Both the position numbers and the translations under genes were made by a program. A model generated the notes under the pieces. The model did not search any database. It had not been told where the DNA came from and saw only the letters and a program-made list of their open reading frames with translations. A stretch of 37,157 nt of DNA from an uncultured Acidimicrobiaceae bacterium (GTDB lineage Bacteria; Actinomycetota; Acidimicrobiia; Acidimicrobiales; Microtrichaceae). Every line of letters starts with the position of its first letter. Position 1 is the stretch's first letter. The DNA lies in contig CALMLJ010000540.1 of NCBI GenBank assembly GCA_937868025.1, positions 1 to 37,157 of the forward strand, written 5' to 3'. Shown here piece by piece: positions 1-8,174 of this stretch.

Positions 1-363
1 GACCACATCGTGCTGAAGTGCCGTGACATCGAGGCGACGCTCGCCTGGTACCTCGACGAACTCGGACTCGGCCCCGTTCGCATCGACGAATGGCGCGCCG
101 GCGATGCGCCCTTTCCGTCGGTCCGGATCAGCGCCGACACGATCATCGACCTGGTGGCCGTGCCGGCCGATCAGGACCCGACGAACGACCGGCTCGACCA
201 TGTCTGCCTGGTGATCGAGCCGACCGATCTCGACGCGCTCGCTGCGAGCGGCCGTTTCGATGTCGTCGGCGGGCCCGGCCGACGCTACGGCGCCCGCGGC
301 AACGGCACGTCGCTCTACGTCCGCGACCCCGAAGGCACCGTCGTCGAGCTCCGCCACTACTGA
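1..363 (+). CDS. VOC-family (glyoxalase-like) protein, 5' end missing
   Basis: The frame is open from the first base of the window (it begins DHIVLKCRDIEATLAWYLDELG), so the start codon lies upstream and only about 120 residues are seen. The opening matches the first strand and helix of the vicinal-oxygen-chelate fold (a metal-type His in DHIVL, then the WY..LG helix), and the C-terminus GTSLYVRDPEGTVVELRHY is the typical last VOC strand with the metal-ligand-type Glu. Such proteins are small dioxygenases, lyases or resistance proteins; the substrate cannot be told. It lies upstream of the DUF222/HNH gene on the same strand but is separated from it by a strong hairpin, so it is probably a separate transcript. 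Confidence 0.85.
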   Translation, partial: DHIVLKCRDIEATLAWYLDELGLGPVRIDEWRAGDAPFPSVRISADTIIDLVAVPADQDPTNDRLDHVCLVIEPTDLDALAASGRFDVVGGPGRRYGARGNGTSLYVRDPEGTVVELRHY

Positions 364-369
364 GTCGCT

Positions 370-403
370 CCCGACGACTGGGTGAAGTCGCCCAATCGTC
401 GGG
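370..403 (+). terminator. Hairpin after the VOC gene, probable terminator
   Basis: Seven bases after the stop codon, an 8-bp perfect inverted repeat (CCCGACGA at 370-377, TCGTCGGG at 396-403) encloses a second pairing TGGG/CCCA (379-382 with 391-394) after a single C/A mismatch, leaving an 8-base loop. No T-run follows, so it is not a textbook intrinsic terminator, but strong GC hairpins without U-tracts are common at actinobacterial gene ends. Confidence 0.5.
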
Positions 404-454
404 ATGACGTCAGGATCGGGCTTCAGTGTCAGGGGTCGCAGCGAGAATGGAGGC

Positions 455-1891
455 ATGTCGAACACCAGTTCGCCCTTCACCACCCAGACGGCAACCGGCC
501 GCCGAATCGAGACCGATCTCCGCCGTTCGCTGATCGGCCTGCAGGTGGTGTTGGCCGAGCTCGACCCCCGTGCGATCCCGTTGCCGGACGTGACCGCGGT
601 GTTCAGTCTGTTCGCCGAGGTGCGCCGCCTTGCCGGCAACGGCGAGACGTTAATGGCCGGTCGGGTCAAGGATGCTCGGCAGTGGGCCGAGGAGGGTCAC
701 CCGTCGGTCGAGGACTGGATCGCCAAGCAGACGGGCTCCACCGTCGGAGCAGCGAAGAGCCAGGTGACGACGTCGGAACGTCTCGACCAACTCCCCAACA
801 CGGCCGAGAAGATGCGCGCAGGAGAGGTCTCGTCGGAGCAAGCCGGCATCGTCGCCGACGCCGCCACCTTCAACCCTGCTGCCGAGGACGACCTGCTCAC
901 CACTGCGCAACAGGATTCGACCAAGAACCTGAAGGACCAGGCCGCCCGGCGCAAGGCGGAAGGCCGAGGGGAATCAGCCAACGAACGAGCGAAGCGACAG
1001 CACCGTGAACGACGGGCATCCGCGTGGCGCGGGAGCGACGGCACCTACAACTTCCGGCTCGAGGGGCCCGTCGCTGCGACCGCGGCGTTCAACGCCCGCT
1101 GGGAACGCGAGATCGACCGCCAGTACCGCGCCGCGCAGTCGGCAGGGCGTCGCGAAGGCCGCGACGCCTACGCATTCGACGCGTTCCTTGCCCTGATCGA
1201 GCGCGGCGCCGCCGACCCGAGCAACGGGTCCAAGCCGGCGCCACGGCCGAGCCCCAAGCACCTCGCGCTCATCCGAGTCGACCTGTCGGCGCTCGTCCGT
1301 GGCACCGTCGACGACGGCGAGATCTGCGAGATCGCCGGCATCGGCCCCATCTCGGTCAGTGAGGCGCGGGCCTTGCTGGGCGATTCGATCCTGCATCTCG
1401 TGTCGGAGAACGGGGTCGATGTCCAGAACATCACCTACCTCGGTCGCGGCCCCAACGCCGTGCAGACGCTCGCCCTGCTGTGGACCTCCCAGCAGTGCTC
1501 GGTTCTGGGGTGTCACCGCACGCAGACCCAGAACGACCACCGCATCGATTTCGCCCAGACCAAGCACACCCGTCTCGACGAGCTCGATCCGCTGTGCCAC
1601 TTCCACCACGGTCTCAAGACCTTCGAGGGCTGGGCGCTCGTCGACGGCACGGGGAGTCGACGGATGGTCGGTCCCGACGATCCCGAACACCCGGGCCGGT
1701 CCGGCTCTCCGGTCCGTCCACGCCCTCCCGGCTCTCCCGGCCGCCGTCCCCGTACTGCCGTCGCTCCCGACCTCGCCGAACGAGCCGCGCGCGCCCACAT
1801 CGCCGCACGGCGCCTCACCCCCGGCTCGAGGCCCGGACGGGCGAAGGCCCCAGACCCACCCCAACAGTCCGGCCTGTTCGACACCGACTGA
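455..1891 (+). CDS. DUF222 / HNH endonuclease domain protein (13E12 family)
   Basis: A 478-residue protein of the actinobacterial DUF222-HNH (REP13E12-like) family. The ATG at 455 is chosen over an in-frame ATG at 404 because GGAGG lies just before it. Residues about 25-300 form the helical DUF222 region (EREIDRQYRAAQSAGRR and neighbours). The C-terminal HNH finger has C348 and C353 (CSVLGC), NDHRID, then LCHFHH with C381 and H384/H385, so the metal-binding and catalytic residues appear intact. The last 80 or so residues are a disordered Pro/Arg/Ser-rich tail. These proteins are often present in many copies per genome and are suspected mobile or selfish nucleases, but the true role is unknown. 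No transposon ends were seen around this copy. Confidence 0.85.
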   Translation: MSNTSSPFTTQTATGRRIETDLRRSLIGLQVVLAELDPRAIPLPDVTAVFSLFAEVRRLAGNGETLMAGRVKDARQWAEEGHPSVEDWIAKQTGSTVGAAKSQVTTSERLDQLPNTAEKMRAGEVSSEQAGIVADAATFNPAAEDDLLTTAQQDSTKNLKDQAARRKAEGRGESANERAKRQHRERRASAWRGSDGTYNFRLEGPVAATAAFNARWEREIDRQYRAAQSAGRREGRDAYAFDAFLALIERGAADPSNGSKPAPRPSPKHLALIRVDLSALVRGTVDDGEICEIAGIGPISVSEARALLGDSILHLVSENGVDVQNITYLGRGPNAVQTLALLWTSQQCSVLGCHRTQTQNDHRIDFAQTKHTRLDELDPLCHFHHGLKTFEGWALVDGTGSRRMVGPDDPEHPGRSGSPVRPRPPGSPGRRPRTAVAPDLAERAARAHIAARRLTPGSRPGRAKAPDPPQQSGLFDTD

Positions 1892-1947
1892 GCGGCACGG
1901 GCGGAAGGTCTCCGGTTCTTACCCGGCGCGGCCGGCGCCAGTGACGC

Positions 1948-2397
1948 TCAGGCGCGCACCACCACGAGGAACTGTCCTCCGCCGGGCTCGATCTCGGTCG
2001 TGACGGCCAGGTCAGGCGCAAGGCGCGAGAGGCGGTCGACGAGCCAGGTCGCGGCCTCGTCCGCGTCGGCTCGGGTCGGACACCGCGCCATCGCCTCTCG
2101 GCCACCCTTTCGCTGCAGCCGTTCGACGGTGCCGATGATCGGCGCCGCGTCGACGACGAAGAGGTGGTCGGCCCAGGGCACGACGGGGGCAGCGGCCCCC
2201 TTGCCCGTGTTGCAGCCACGATGGGCGAGGCGTTCCGTGCCGGCGCCGAACGTCTTCCCCTTCGCCTTCGACTTGGTCGTGATGCTGTCGATGCTCGGGC
2301 CTCGCGAGTCGTTGACCGACATGTCAGGGTCGACCGGTTCGTCGCAGATCCAGCACCGCCACTGATCCTTGTCACCGATCTCGCTCAGTCGACTCAT
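1948..2397 (-). CDS. Small HNH-like zinc-finger protein
   Basis: A 149-residue protein starting at MSRLSEIGDKDQWRCWIC; the reading frame stays open upstream but the earlier sequence is antisense to the neighbouring VOC gene and unlike a protein start. The first 65 residues look like an HNH nuclease finger: CWIC (C15, C18), SIDSI (D37), then LAHRGCNTGKG (H59, C62, N63), as in nucleases with LAHRxCNxxKG. The usual DH pair is DS here (S38), so catalysis may be altered. The rest, with ADHLFVVDAAPIIGTVERL and a compact C-terminal strand region, matches no family I recognise. It follows the VOC gene on the same strand after 34 bases and may be co-transcribed. Confidence 0.7.
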   Translation of the reverse strand: MSRLSEIGDKDQWRCWICDEPVDPDMSVNDSRGPSIDSITTKSKAKGKTFGAGTERLAHRGCNTGKGAAAPVVPWADHLFVVDAAPIIGTVERLQRKGGREAMARCPTRADADEAATWLVDRLSRLAPDLAVTTEIEPGGGQFLVVVRA

Positions 2398-2431
2398 GTC
2401 CGCACCGTATCGGCCCGGCCTGCTGTGGCCC

Positions 2432-2833
2432 TCACTCCCCGAGCAGATCCCACCGGTTGCCGGCGACGTCGACGAACACGGTGACGCGTCCGTAGGGCAT
2501 CTCCCGAACCGGGGAGACGAACTCGACGCCCGCGGCCTCGAGACGGGAGCGCGTGGCATCGAAGTCGTCGACCCGAAGGAAGAACCCGACACGGCCGGCC
2601 GTCTGGTTGCCGACGACCGCGGATTGCTCCGCGCCATCGGCCCGAGCCAGCAGGATGCCGGTCACCGCCCCACGCGGGCGAACCACGACCCACCGCTTGG
2701 GACGGCCGTCGTTCGTCTCGGAAGGAACGTCGTCGACCAGGTCGAAGTCGAGGACGCCGACGAAGAACTCGATGGCGGCGTCGTAGTCGTCGACGACGAG
2801 CGTGACGAGTTCGAGGTGGGCGTCAGCTGGCAT
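2432..2833 (-). CDS. VOC-family (glyoxalase-like) protein
   Basis: A 133-residue single-unit VOC protein. It opens with HLELVTLVVDDYDAAIEFF and ends YGRVTVFVDVAGNRWDLLGE, the two halves of the betaalphabetabetabeta fold. The start ATG at 2833 (MPADAHLEL) fits the family's usual N-terminus; the longer open frame upstream is the reverse complement of the acidic-protein gene. The last strand ends WDLLGE, so a metal-ligand Glu is available. Related sequences are annotated only as glyoxalase/bleomycin-resistance-like; substrate unknown. It is divergent from the acidic-protein gene (73-base gap) and lies upstream of the small HNH-like gene. Confidence 0.85.
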   Translation of the reverse strand: MPADAHLELVTLVVDDYDAAIEFFVGVLDFDLVDDVPSETNDGRPKRWVVVRPRGAVTGILLARADGAEQSAVVGNQTAGRVGFFLRVDDFDATRSRLEAAGVEFVSPVREMPYGRVTVFVDVAGNRWDLLGE

Positions 2834-2906
2834 GGTGCGCCATCGGGCGGGGGACCGGGCCGACGCCGTCGGTGTCGGCAGCGCCCGGCGGGGGTACGAG
2901 TCGGCC

Positions 2907-3164
2907 ATGAGCGACATCGAATTCGACGATCCCGAGACGGCAACCGAGGAACTGCGGAACGCGGCGGCAACGCCGTCGGAGGAGGACACGCCCGACGCCA
3001 ACGTCACCGGCTTCGACGACGACGCCGTGTCGATCGAGCGGGACCCGGCCGACCGCGCCGACGCCGATGAGCGCCACGTCGAGGTTCCCGACGACGAGCT
3101 GTCGCCCGGCGCCGACCTCACCGAGGGCGCTTGGGGTTCGGTCGAACCCAACGAGCCGGCCTGA
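2907..3164 (+). CDS. Small highly acidic hypothetical protein
   Basis: An 85-residue protein starting MSDIEFDDPETATEELRN. Twenty-eight of 85 residues are Asp or Glu, there is no Lys or Cys, and hydrophobic residues are scattered, so it is probably disordered or a small acidic binding protein. A TACGAG hexamer ends 6 bases before the ATG and could be the -10 of a leaderless promoter. I recognise no family. Clear stop and codon use like the neighbours support a real gene, but the evidence is modest. Confidence 0.55.
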   Translation: MSDIEFDDPETATEELRNAAATPSEEDTPDANVTGFDDDAVSIERDPADRADADERHVEVPDDELSPGADLTEGAWGSVEPNEPA

Positions 3165-3195
3165 CCCGCCGCCGACGGGTCGGGACGGTGTCAGG

Positions 3196-4185
3196 TCAGT
3201 GCGCCGACGAGGTGCTGATCTCATCGCCACCGTCGGTGTGCTTCCCGCCCGTGCCGTGCTTGCCGAAGGGCAGGCGGGTCACGATCGCTGCCACCAGGAA
3301 CCCGACGATGAGGCCGACCACCGCGGAGAGCGCGGTGTTGACCAGCCATCCGAGGACCCCGCCGACCCCGGCGAGGTCGTGCACGGGCTCCTCGAGCGAA
3401 TGGACGAGGTCCTCGGGACCGTGCCAACCCAGTTCGTACGCGCCCACGATCAGGATGTGGCCGCCCACCCACAGCATCGCGGCGATGCCCACCGTCGAGA
3501 GCACGGCGAGCACCTTGGGCATACCGACGACCAGGCCGCGCCCGAACTTCGCAGCGCCCGCTCGTCCCGTTTCGACCAACCGGAGGCCGACATCGTCCAT
3601 CTTCACGATGGCGGCCACGGCGCCGTACACGACCGCGGTGATCACGACGGCAACAACCGCGAGGATCGCGATCCGCGACGCAATCCCCTCGTCGAGGACG
3701 TCCTTGAGCGCGATGACCATGATCTCTGCCGACAGGATGAAGTCCGTCCGGATCGCCCCCGCCACCGTCTTCTGTTCGTGATCGTCGTCGAGGATCACGA
3801 CCTCGGCCGCGGCGTGATCCTCGGGCCCGTGGGTGATTCGGTGGTGCAGCTTCTCTGCACCTTCGAAGCAGAGGAACGTACCGCCGCACATGAGGACGAT
3901 CTCGACCAGCTCCTCGGAGATGGCGCTGAGCACCAGGGCCGCCGGGAGGATGAACAGCAGCTTGTTGCGCAGCGAACCCTTGGCGATCTTGCCGATGATC
4001 GGGAGTTCCCGCTCCGCGGCCAAGCCGCGCACGTAGTTCGGGGTGACGGCCGCATCATCGACCACAACCCCCGCCGACTTCACGCTCGCTCGTGCCGCCG
4101 CGGCACCCACGTCGTCGATCGACGCGGCAGCCAGCTTCGCCAGTGCTGCGATGTCGTCCAACAGGCCGACCAGGCCACCTGCCAT
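3196..4185 (-). CDS. DUF808 family inner-membrane protein (YedI-like)
   Basis: A 329-residue polytopic membrane protein of the DUF808 family. The N-terminus MAGGLVGLLDDIAALAKLAA matches Escherichia coli YedI, which decides the start at 4185 instead of an upstream in-frame ATG; GGAG lies 7 bases before it. Family hallmarks seen are the soluble VTPNYVRGLAAERELPIIGKIAKGSLRNKL segment (given here by its ends), then hydrophobic segments including LVEIVLMCGGTFLCFEGAEKLHH and several more to the C-terminus. The family has no established function. It is divergent from the MtfA-like peptidase gene across a 116-base gap that holds a direct repeat. Confidence 0.92.
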   Translation of the reverse strand: MAGGLVGLLDDIAALAKLAAASIDDVGAAAARASVKSAGVVVDDAAVTPNYVRGLAAERELPIIGKIAKGSLRNKLLFILPAALVLSAISEELVEIVLMCGGTFLCFEGAEKLHHRITHGPEDHAAAEVVILDDDHEQKTVAGAIRTDFILSAEIMVIALKDVLDEGIASRIAILAVVAVVITAVVYGAVAAIVKMDDVGLRLVETGRAGAAKFGRGLVVGMPKVLAVLSTVGIAAMLWVGGHILIVGAYELGWHGPEDLVHSLEEPVHDLAGVGGVLGWLVNTALSAVVGLIVGFLVAAIVTRLPFGKHGTGGKHTDGGDEISTSSAH

Positions 4186-4223
4186 CTCGTTGCTCCATGG
4201 GCCTCGGGGAGCTTGCATCGTAA

Positions 4224-4290
4224 CGACCGGCCGACCGCCGGCGGCCGCGATCCCGAAGTTGCTGCACCGCCGCCGGTCGACCGGCCGACC
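4224..4290. repeat. 13-bp direct repeat in a divergent promoter region
   Basis: CGACCGGCCGACC occurs at 4224-4236 and again at 4278-4290, 54 bases apart (about five helical turns), between the divergent DUF808 and MtfA-like genes. The second copy lies 11 bases before the MtfA-like start codon. It could be an operator pair, but the region is very GC-rich and chance similarity is possible. Confidence 0.3.
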
Positions 4291-4301
4291 ATGATGTCCC
4301 G

Positions 4302-5057
4302 ATGGTCTTCGACTTCCTCCGTCGTCGGCGCACCGACGACCCGCCGTCGGAAGCCGCTCAGCGTGCCGCCGGCGCCGTCTCGGCGTGGTCGTGGCTCGAC
4401 GAGGAGCGGAGGTCGCAGCTGGTCCAGGACACCGACACGCTCGATCGGCACCTCCGGTGGGAGGCGGCCCGCGACTTCGAGCTCACCGACGGCATCCGGG
4501 CGACGATCGCTGCGCACGCCGCCCTGCTGACCCTCGAGCTCGGGCTCGACTGCTACCGCAACGTCAGCTCGGTGATCGTGCATCCGACCACGTTCGAGCG
4601 CCGGGGCGAGCACGGAATCGGCGGAGGGCTTGCCTCCGACGACCCCGTCGAACTCCTCGGCGAAGCGAACCACCTCGGCCCCATCCTGATCGCGTGGGAC
4701 ACGGCCTCCGCCGAGGCTCGGCACCCCGAGCACGGGCACAACGTGGTGTTCCACGAGTTCGCCCATCATCTCGACATGCTCGACGGTTGGGTGGACGGCA
4801 CGCCGCCGCTCCCCGACGATGCGGCGCGCTCCCGTTGGATCGATGTGTGCACCGACGCGTACGAGCGTCTCCGCCGCGGCGACACCGGCGGGGTGCTCGA
4901 CGGCTACGGGTCGGTGAGCCCCGGCGAGTTCTTCGCCGTCGCGACCGAGGTGTTCTTCGCTCGACCGGTCGCCCTGCAGCGCGTCCGCCCCGAGCTCTAC
5001 CGGGTCCTGGCCGACTTCTACCTGCTCGACCCGGTGGCAGCCGGCGCCACCGCCTGA
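4302..5057 (+). CDS. mtfA: MtfA-like zinc metallopeptidase (M90 family)
   Basis: A 251-residue protein of the MtfA (DUF980, M90) family. It has the gluzincin-type motif HEFAHHLD with zinc ligands H151 and H155 and catalytic E152, and the later GEFFAVATEVFF segment supplying the third ligand, probably E209. In E. coli MtfA (H149, H153, E212) is an aminopeptidase that binds the glucose-PTS repressor Mlc; no Mlc or PTS gene is in this window, so that regulatory role should not be assumed. The length is close to the family norm. The ATG at 4302 (MVFDFLRRR) fits homologues; no clear Shine-Dalgarno is seen, and CATGAT six bases upstream may be a leaderless -10. Confidence 0.88.
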   Translation: MVFDFLRRRRTDDPPSEAAQRAAGAVSAWSWLDEERRSQLVQDTDTLDRHLRWEAARDFELTDGIRATIAAHAALLTLELGLDCYRNVSSVIVHPTTFERRGEHGIGGGLASDDPVELLGEANHLGPILIAWDTASAEARHPEHGHNVVFHEFAHHLDMLDGWVDGTPPLPDDAARSRWIDVCTDAYERLRRGDTGGVLDGYGSVSPGEFFAVATEVFFARPVALQRVRPELYRVLADFYLLDPVAAGATA

Positions 5058-5184
5058 TCGTCGGGGGATCGCAATGTGACGAGTGCGTGAACAGGAGGTC
5101 CGCTCCGTTGTCGTCGGGGTCCGGGACTGGCAGGGTCGTGCCATCCCTCACCACGTCGACCCCCCAACCAGAACGCTGACCACC

Positions 5185-5979
5185 GTGACCTGCGAGCTCG
5201 GCTTCGAGATCGTCGATCCTGCGACGCTCGCGTTGCAGCTCGCCCCGGCGCTGAGCGCCGGACCGGTCCTCGAGGAGTCACTCGTGATCGAACTCGACGG
5301 GCGCGCCCTCGCTTCCGACGAGGTCGCGGTCGATCATCGGGGCCGCATCCATATGGTGCAGAGCGCCGCCGGCCACCTCGACGTGCACTATCTCGCCGTG
5401 GTGAACACATCGGTCGCGCTCGCTGCCCCGCCGACGGCGCTCGAACGGCTCTCCTACCTCCGGCAGAGCCGCTACTGCCCGTCGGACCGTCTCGACGGGT
5501 TCGCCGCCGACGAGTTCGGACCGGTTGCCGAGCCGTACGAGTGTGCGGCGCGCATCTCCGACTGGATCTTCGAGCGGGTGTCCTACGAGCTCGGGAGCAG
5601 CGGTCCCCTCGACACGGCCATCGAGACACTGCTCGGCGGCCACGGCGTGTGCCGCGACTTCGCCCACCTGTGCGTCGCGTTGTGTCGCGCCGTCGGTATC
5701 CCGGCGCGCATGGCGTCGGTGTACTCCCCCGGCCTGTCCCCGATGGACTTCCACGCCGTGGCCGAGGTCGCGGTCGGCGACCGCTGGCTGGTGCTCGACA
5801 GCACCCGGCTCGCTCCCCGACCGACGCTCGTGCGCATCGGTACCGGCCGCGACGCAGCCGACACGGCCTTCTGCAGCACCGTGGAGGGCTACGCCGAACT
5901 GACGACCGCGATGGTCGGCGCGTCGACCGACACCGATCTGCCCTATGACGACCACTTGACCGCGGTCGCCATGCCGTAG
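5185..5979 (+). CDS. Transglutaminase-like cysteine protease family protein
   Basis: About 264 residues. The papain-like transglutaminase core has GHGVCRDFAHLCVALCR with nucleophile C156, MDFHAVAEV with H190 and WLVLDSTR with D205, so the Cys-His-Asp triad is complete. The N-terminal ~110 residues are the beta-rich region common in bacterial members, which often act as peptidases or amidases, not cross-linkers. The start is uncertain: I prefer GTG at 5185 (VTCELGFEIVDP) because homologues begin there; a GTG at 5083 would add 34 residues without family resemblance. No strong ribosome binding site precedes either. It follows the MtfA-like gene on the same strand. Confidence 0.85.
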   Translation: MTCELGFEIVDPATLALQLAPALSAGPVLEESLVIELDGRALASDEVAVDHRGRIHMVQSAAGHLDVHYLAVVNTSVALAAPPTALERLSYLRQSRYCPSDRLDGFAADEFGPVAEPYECAARISDWIFERVSYELGSSGPLDTAIETLLGGHGVCRDFAHLCVALCRAVGIPARMASVYSPGLSPMDFHAVAEVAVGDRWLVLDSTRLAPRPTLVRIGTGRDAADTAFCSTVEGYAELTTAMVGASTDTDLPYDDHLTAVAMP

Positions 5980-6044
5980 GAGTCGGTCTCATCACCGTCC
6001 GTGTTGGAGGTGACGTGCTGCGTCCTCCGCAGCCCGGATCGTCG

Positions 6045-7454
6045 CTACGCGACGGTCGGCTCGACCTGGACCGCCGGCGGTGCGCACGGAGGCAGCGACC
6101 GCGTCGCCTCGGCAGCGGCCATCGCCGCCGTCGTGTCGGGCAGGTCCGGCACCTCGACGTTCGTCGTCGAGAAGTCGAAGACGTCTGCGAGATCACCGCA
6201 CGTCTCGCGGCGCCACGCACTGAGGTTGGGAACCTCGACTCCGAACCGCGTCTCGATGAGGCGGAGCATCGACGTGTGGTCGAACACCCCGCTGTGCACC
6301 CGTCCGCCCGTCGTCCAGGGCGAGGCGATGATGGTCGGCACCCGGAATCCGAGCCCGATCGCCGTTCCCTGCGTGAACTCGCCGGGGGTGCCGGGAGGCG
6401 GCGTCGGCGGAACGACGTGGTCGAAGTACCCGCCGTTCTCGTCGTAGGTGAGGATGAACGCGGTCTTCGCCCACACGTCGGGCGCCGCCATGAGCGCCCC
6501 GAGCGTGCGCGCCGTGAGATCGTGTCCCGGTGCCGGCGACCCGGCCGACGGGTGTTCCGAGGTCGCTTGCGGCGCCACGATCCACGACACCTGTGGCAGG
6601 TTGCCCGACGCCACGTCCGCTGCGAAGGCGTCCCGGGCCCGAACCTTCACCCCACCGTCGAAGAGCGGGTCGGTCTCGGGCAGACCTTGGAAGTTGGCGA
6701 AGAACTCGAGCACGTTGTCGCCGTAGTCGTCCTCCTCCTGATACACCCGCCACGACACCCCGGCGCGCTGCAGTCGCTCCGGGTAGGTCTCCCAGCGGAA
6801 CGGGCCCTCGAAGTTCTCGAACACCGGTCCGCCGCCGAGCCCGTCGGGGTCGATGGTGCCGGTCATCGAGTACATGCGGTTGGGCGTGGTGGGGCCGATC
6901 ACCGAACAGAACGAGTGGTCGCAGAGCATGAAGGCGTCGGCGAGTGCGTGGGGGTAGGGAATGTCCTCGGCCGTGAAGTAGCCCATGTTGGCGACCTCGA
7001 GTCGGGCGAACGAGTCGCACTTCCCACCGTTCCAGTACGCGTGTTGCAGCACCCAGGCATGCCCCGGATCCGGCCCGTACGCCCCCGACGTCGTCGTCGT
7101 GTCGAGGCGGTAGGGCAGGACGAATCCCTCGGGATGATGGTCGCTGTCCTGATACCAGATCGGTCGACCGTCGGGACGCCGCGCCACGTCGGGATCGTCG
7201 AACCCGCGCACCCCCTTGCGGGTGCCGAAGTAGTGGTCGAACGAGCGGTTCTCCTGGATGAGGATCACGATGTGATCGATGTCGTTGATCGTCGCCGGCT
7301 TCGCCCGAGCGACGGTCGTGTCCGTGGGCTCGGTGGTCGTGCCCGCGGGGTCGGACTCGTCAGCGGCGTCGTCGGACGCGCACCCTGCCACGGCGCCCGC
7401 CGCACCCGCCGCCAACGACGCCGACAAGAACTCGCGCCTCGACCACGTCCCCAC
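6045..7454 (-). CDS. Tat-exported phosphoesterase (phospholipase C-like) lipoprotein
   Basis: A 469-residue protein of the phosphoesterase family that includes bacterial non-haemolytic phospholipase C and acid phosphatases. The N-terminus carries a Tat motif SRREFL (residues 5-10), a hydrophobic Ala/Gly stretch, and a lipobox VAGC with C25, so it is predicted to be exported folded and lipid-anchored outside the membrane. A Thr/Asp-rich linker (residues about 26-50) leads to DHIVILIQENRSFDHYFG, the family's metal-binding and catalytic start; later TYDENGGYFDHVVPP and DHTSMLRLIE are further family motifs. The start is GTG with GAGGGGG shortly before it. It lies 57 bases downstream of the CGNR gene on the same strand. 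Likely role: phosphate or phospholipid scavenging; substrate unproven. Confidence 0.93.
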   Translation of the reverse strand: MGTWSRREFLSASLAAGAAGAVAGCASDDAADESDPAGTTTEPTDTTVARAKPATINDIDHIVILIQENRSFDHYFGTRKGVRGFDDPDVARRPDGRPIWYQDSDHHPEGFVLPYRLDTTTTSGAYGPDPGHAWVLQHAYWNGGKCDSFARLEVANMGYFTAEDIPYPHALADAFMLCDHSFCSVIGPTTPNRMYSMTGTIDPDGLGGGPVFENFEGPFRWETYPERLQRAGVSWRVYQEEDDYGDNVLEFFANFQGLPETDPLFDGGVKVRARDAFAADVASGNLPQVSWIVAPQATSEHPSAGSPAPGHDLTARTLGALMAAPDVWAKTAFILTYDENGGYFDHVVPPTPPPGTPGEFTQGTAIGLGFRVPTIIASPWTTGGRVHSGVFDHTSMLRLIETRFGVEVPNLSAWRRETCGDLADVFDFSTTNVEVPDLPDTTAAMAAAEATRSLPPCAPPAVQVEPTVA

Positions 7455-7511
7455 TGACGAACCCCCTCGGTCCAGCGTCCCGGGTGAACTCCCGGTGAAC
7501 GGGGAACGACG

Positions 7512-8069
7512 TTACGCGCCCGCGGCGCGCCGCGCCCGGTAGGCCGTCACGTTCATGCGGTTGCCGCAGTTGCCGACGTCGCAGTAGCGCTTCGACCGGT
7601 TGCGGGAGAAGTCGATGAAGACGGCGTCGCAGTCGTCGGCGGCGCACCGGCGCAAGCGTTCGTCCTCGCCGGCCCGGACGACGTCGATCATCGCCATCGC
7701 CGACTCGACTCGGACGCGCACTGCGAACGGGGCGTCGGGATGGGTGGCGTGGAGGTGCCAGTCCCACCCGTCGTGGCGGACGAGCTGCGGCAGCGCGTGG
7801 CCCTGACGAAGCATGGCGTTGATGATGGCGACCGACTCGTCGCGGTCCGCCGACCAGAACCGCCGGAACTCGGGCCGCAGTTCGCGCACCGTTTCCAGTT
7901 CGCCCGCCGTCCGGGTGAACGATCCCGTGTACTGGTGACGCTCGATGAACGCGTCGAGGTGGTCGAGGTTCGCGAGCTCGTCCTCGCCGGAGTGCGAGCA
8001 ACGCGCCTCGGTGTTCACGAGGTCGACCATGGCCTGGAGCGACGCTTCGGTGTCATGGGCAAAGATCAC
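7512..8069 (-). CDS. CGNR zinc-finger (ABATE domain) regulator
   Basis: A 185-residue protein. The N-terminal ABATE-type region (LVNTEA, DELANLDHLDAFIERH) is followed by the CGNR zinc finger: LRRCAADDCDAVFIDFSRN, then RYCDVGNCGNRMNVTAYRARR, with four Cys for zinc. Proteins of this build are thought to be transcription regulators, often of neighbouring stress or transport genes; targets are not known. The start is GTG at 8069 with AGGAG five bases before it. It is divergent from the EamA exporter gene, which would be a natural target, and upstream of the phosphoesterase gene. Confidence 0.92.
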   Translation of the reverse strand: MIFAHDTEASLQAMVDLVNTEARCSHSGEDELANLDHLDAFIERHQYTGSFTRTAGELETVRELRPEFRRFWSADRDESVAIINAMLRQGHALPQLVRHDGWDWHLHATHPDAPFAVRVRVESAMAMIDVVRAGEDERLRRCAADDCDAVFIDFSRNRSKRYCDVGNCGNRMNVTAYRARRAAGA

Positions 8070-8174
8070 GTTGACTCCTGACTTCGGCCCGACCTACTGT
8101 CACGAGTGTACTCCTACGACACTCCTGACACCCTCGTTCACCAGCACCGCCCGCACCGCCGGTCCAAGGACGCG

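Noticed and set aside
455..1891. DUF222/HNH gene as part of a mobile element or intein
   Set aside because: No terminal repeats, target duplication, intein splice motifs or neighbouring transposase were seen.
3067..4530. A 487-codon open frame on the + strand
   Set aside because: Runs antisense to the DUF808 gene and through two unrelated genes; no family features.
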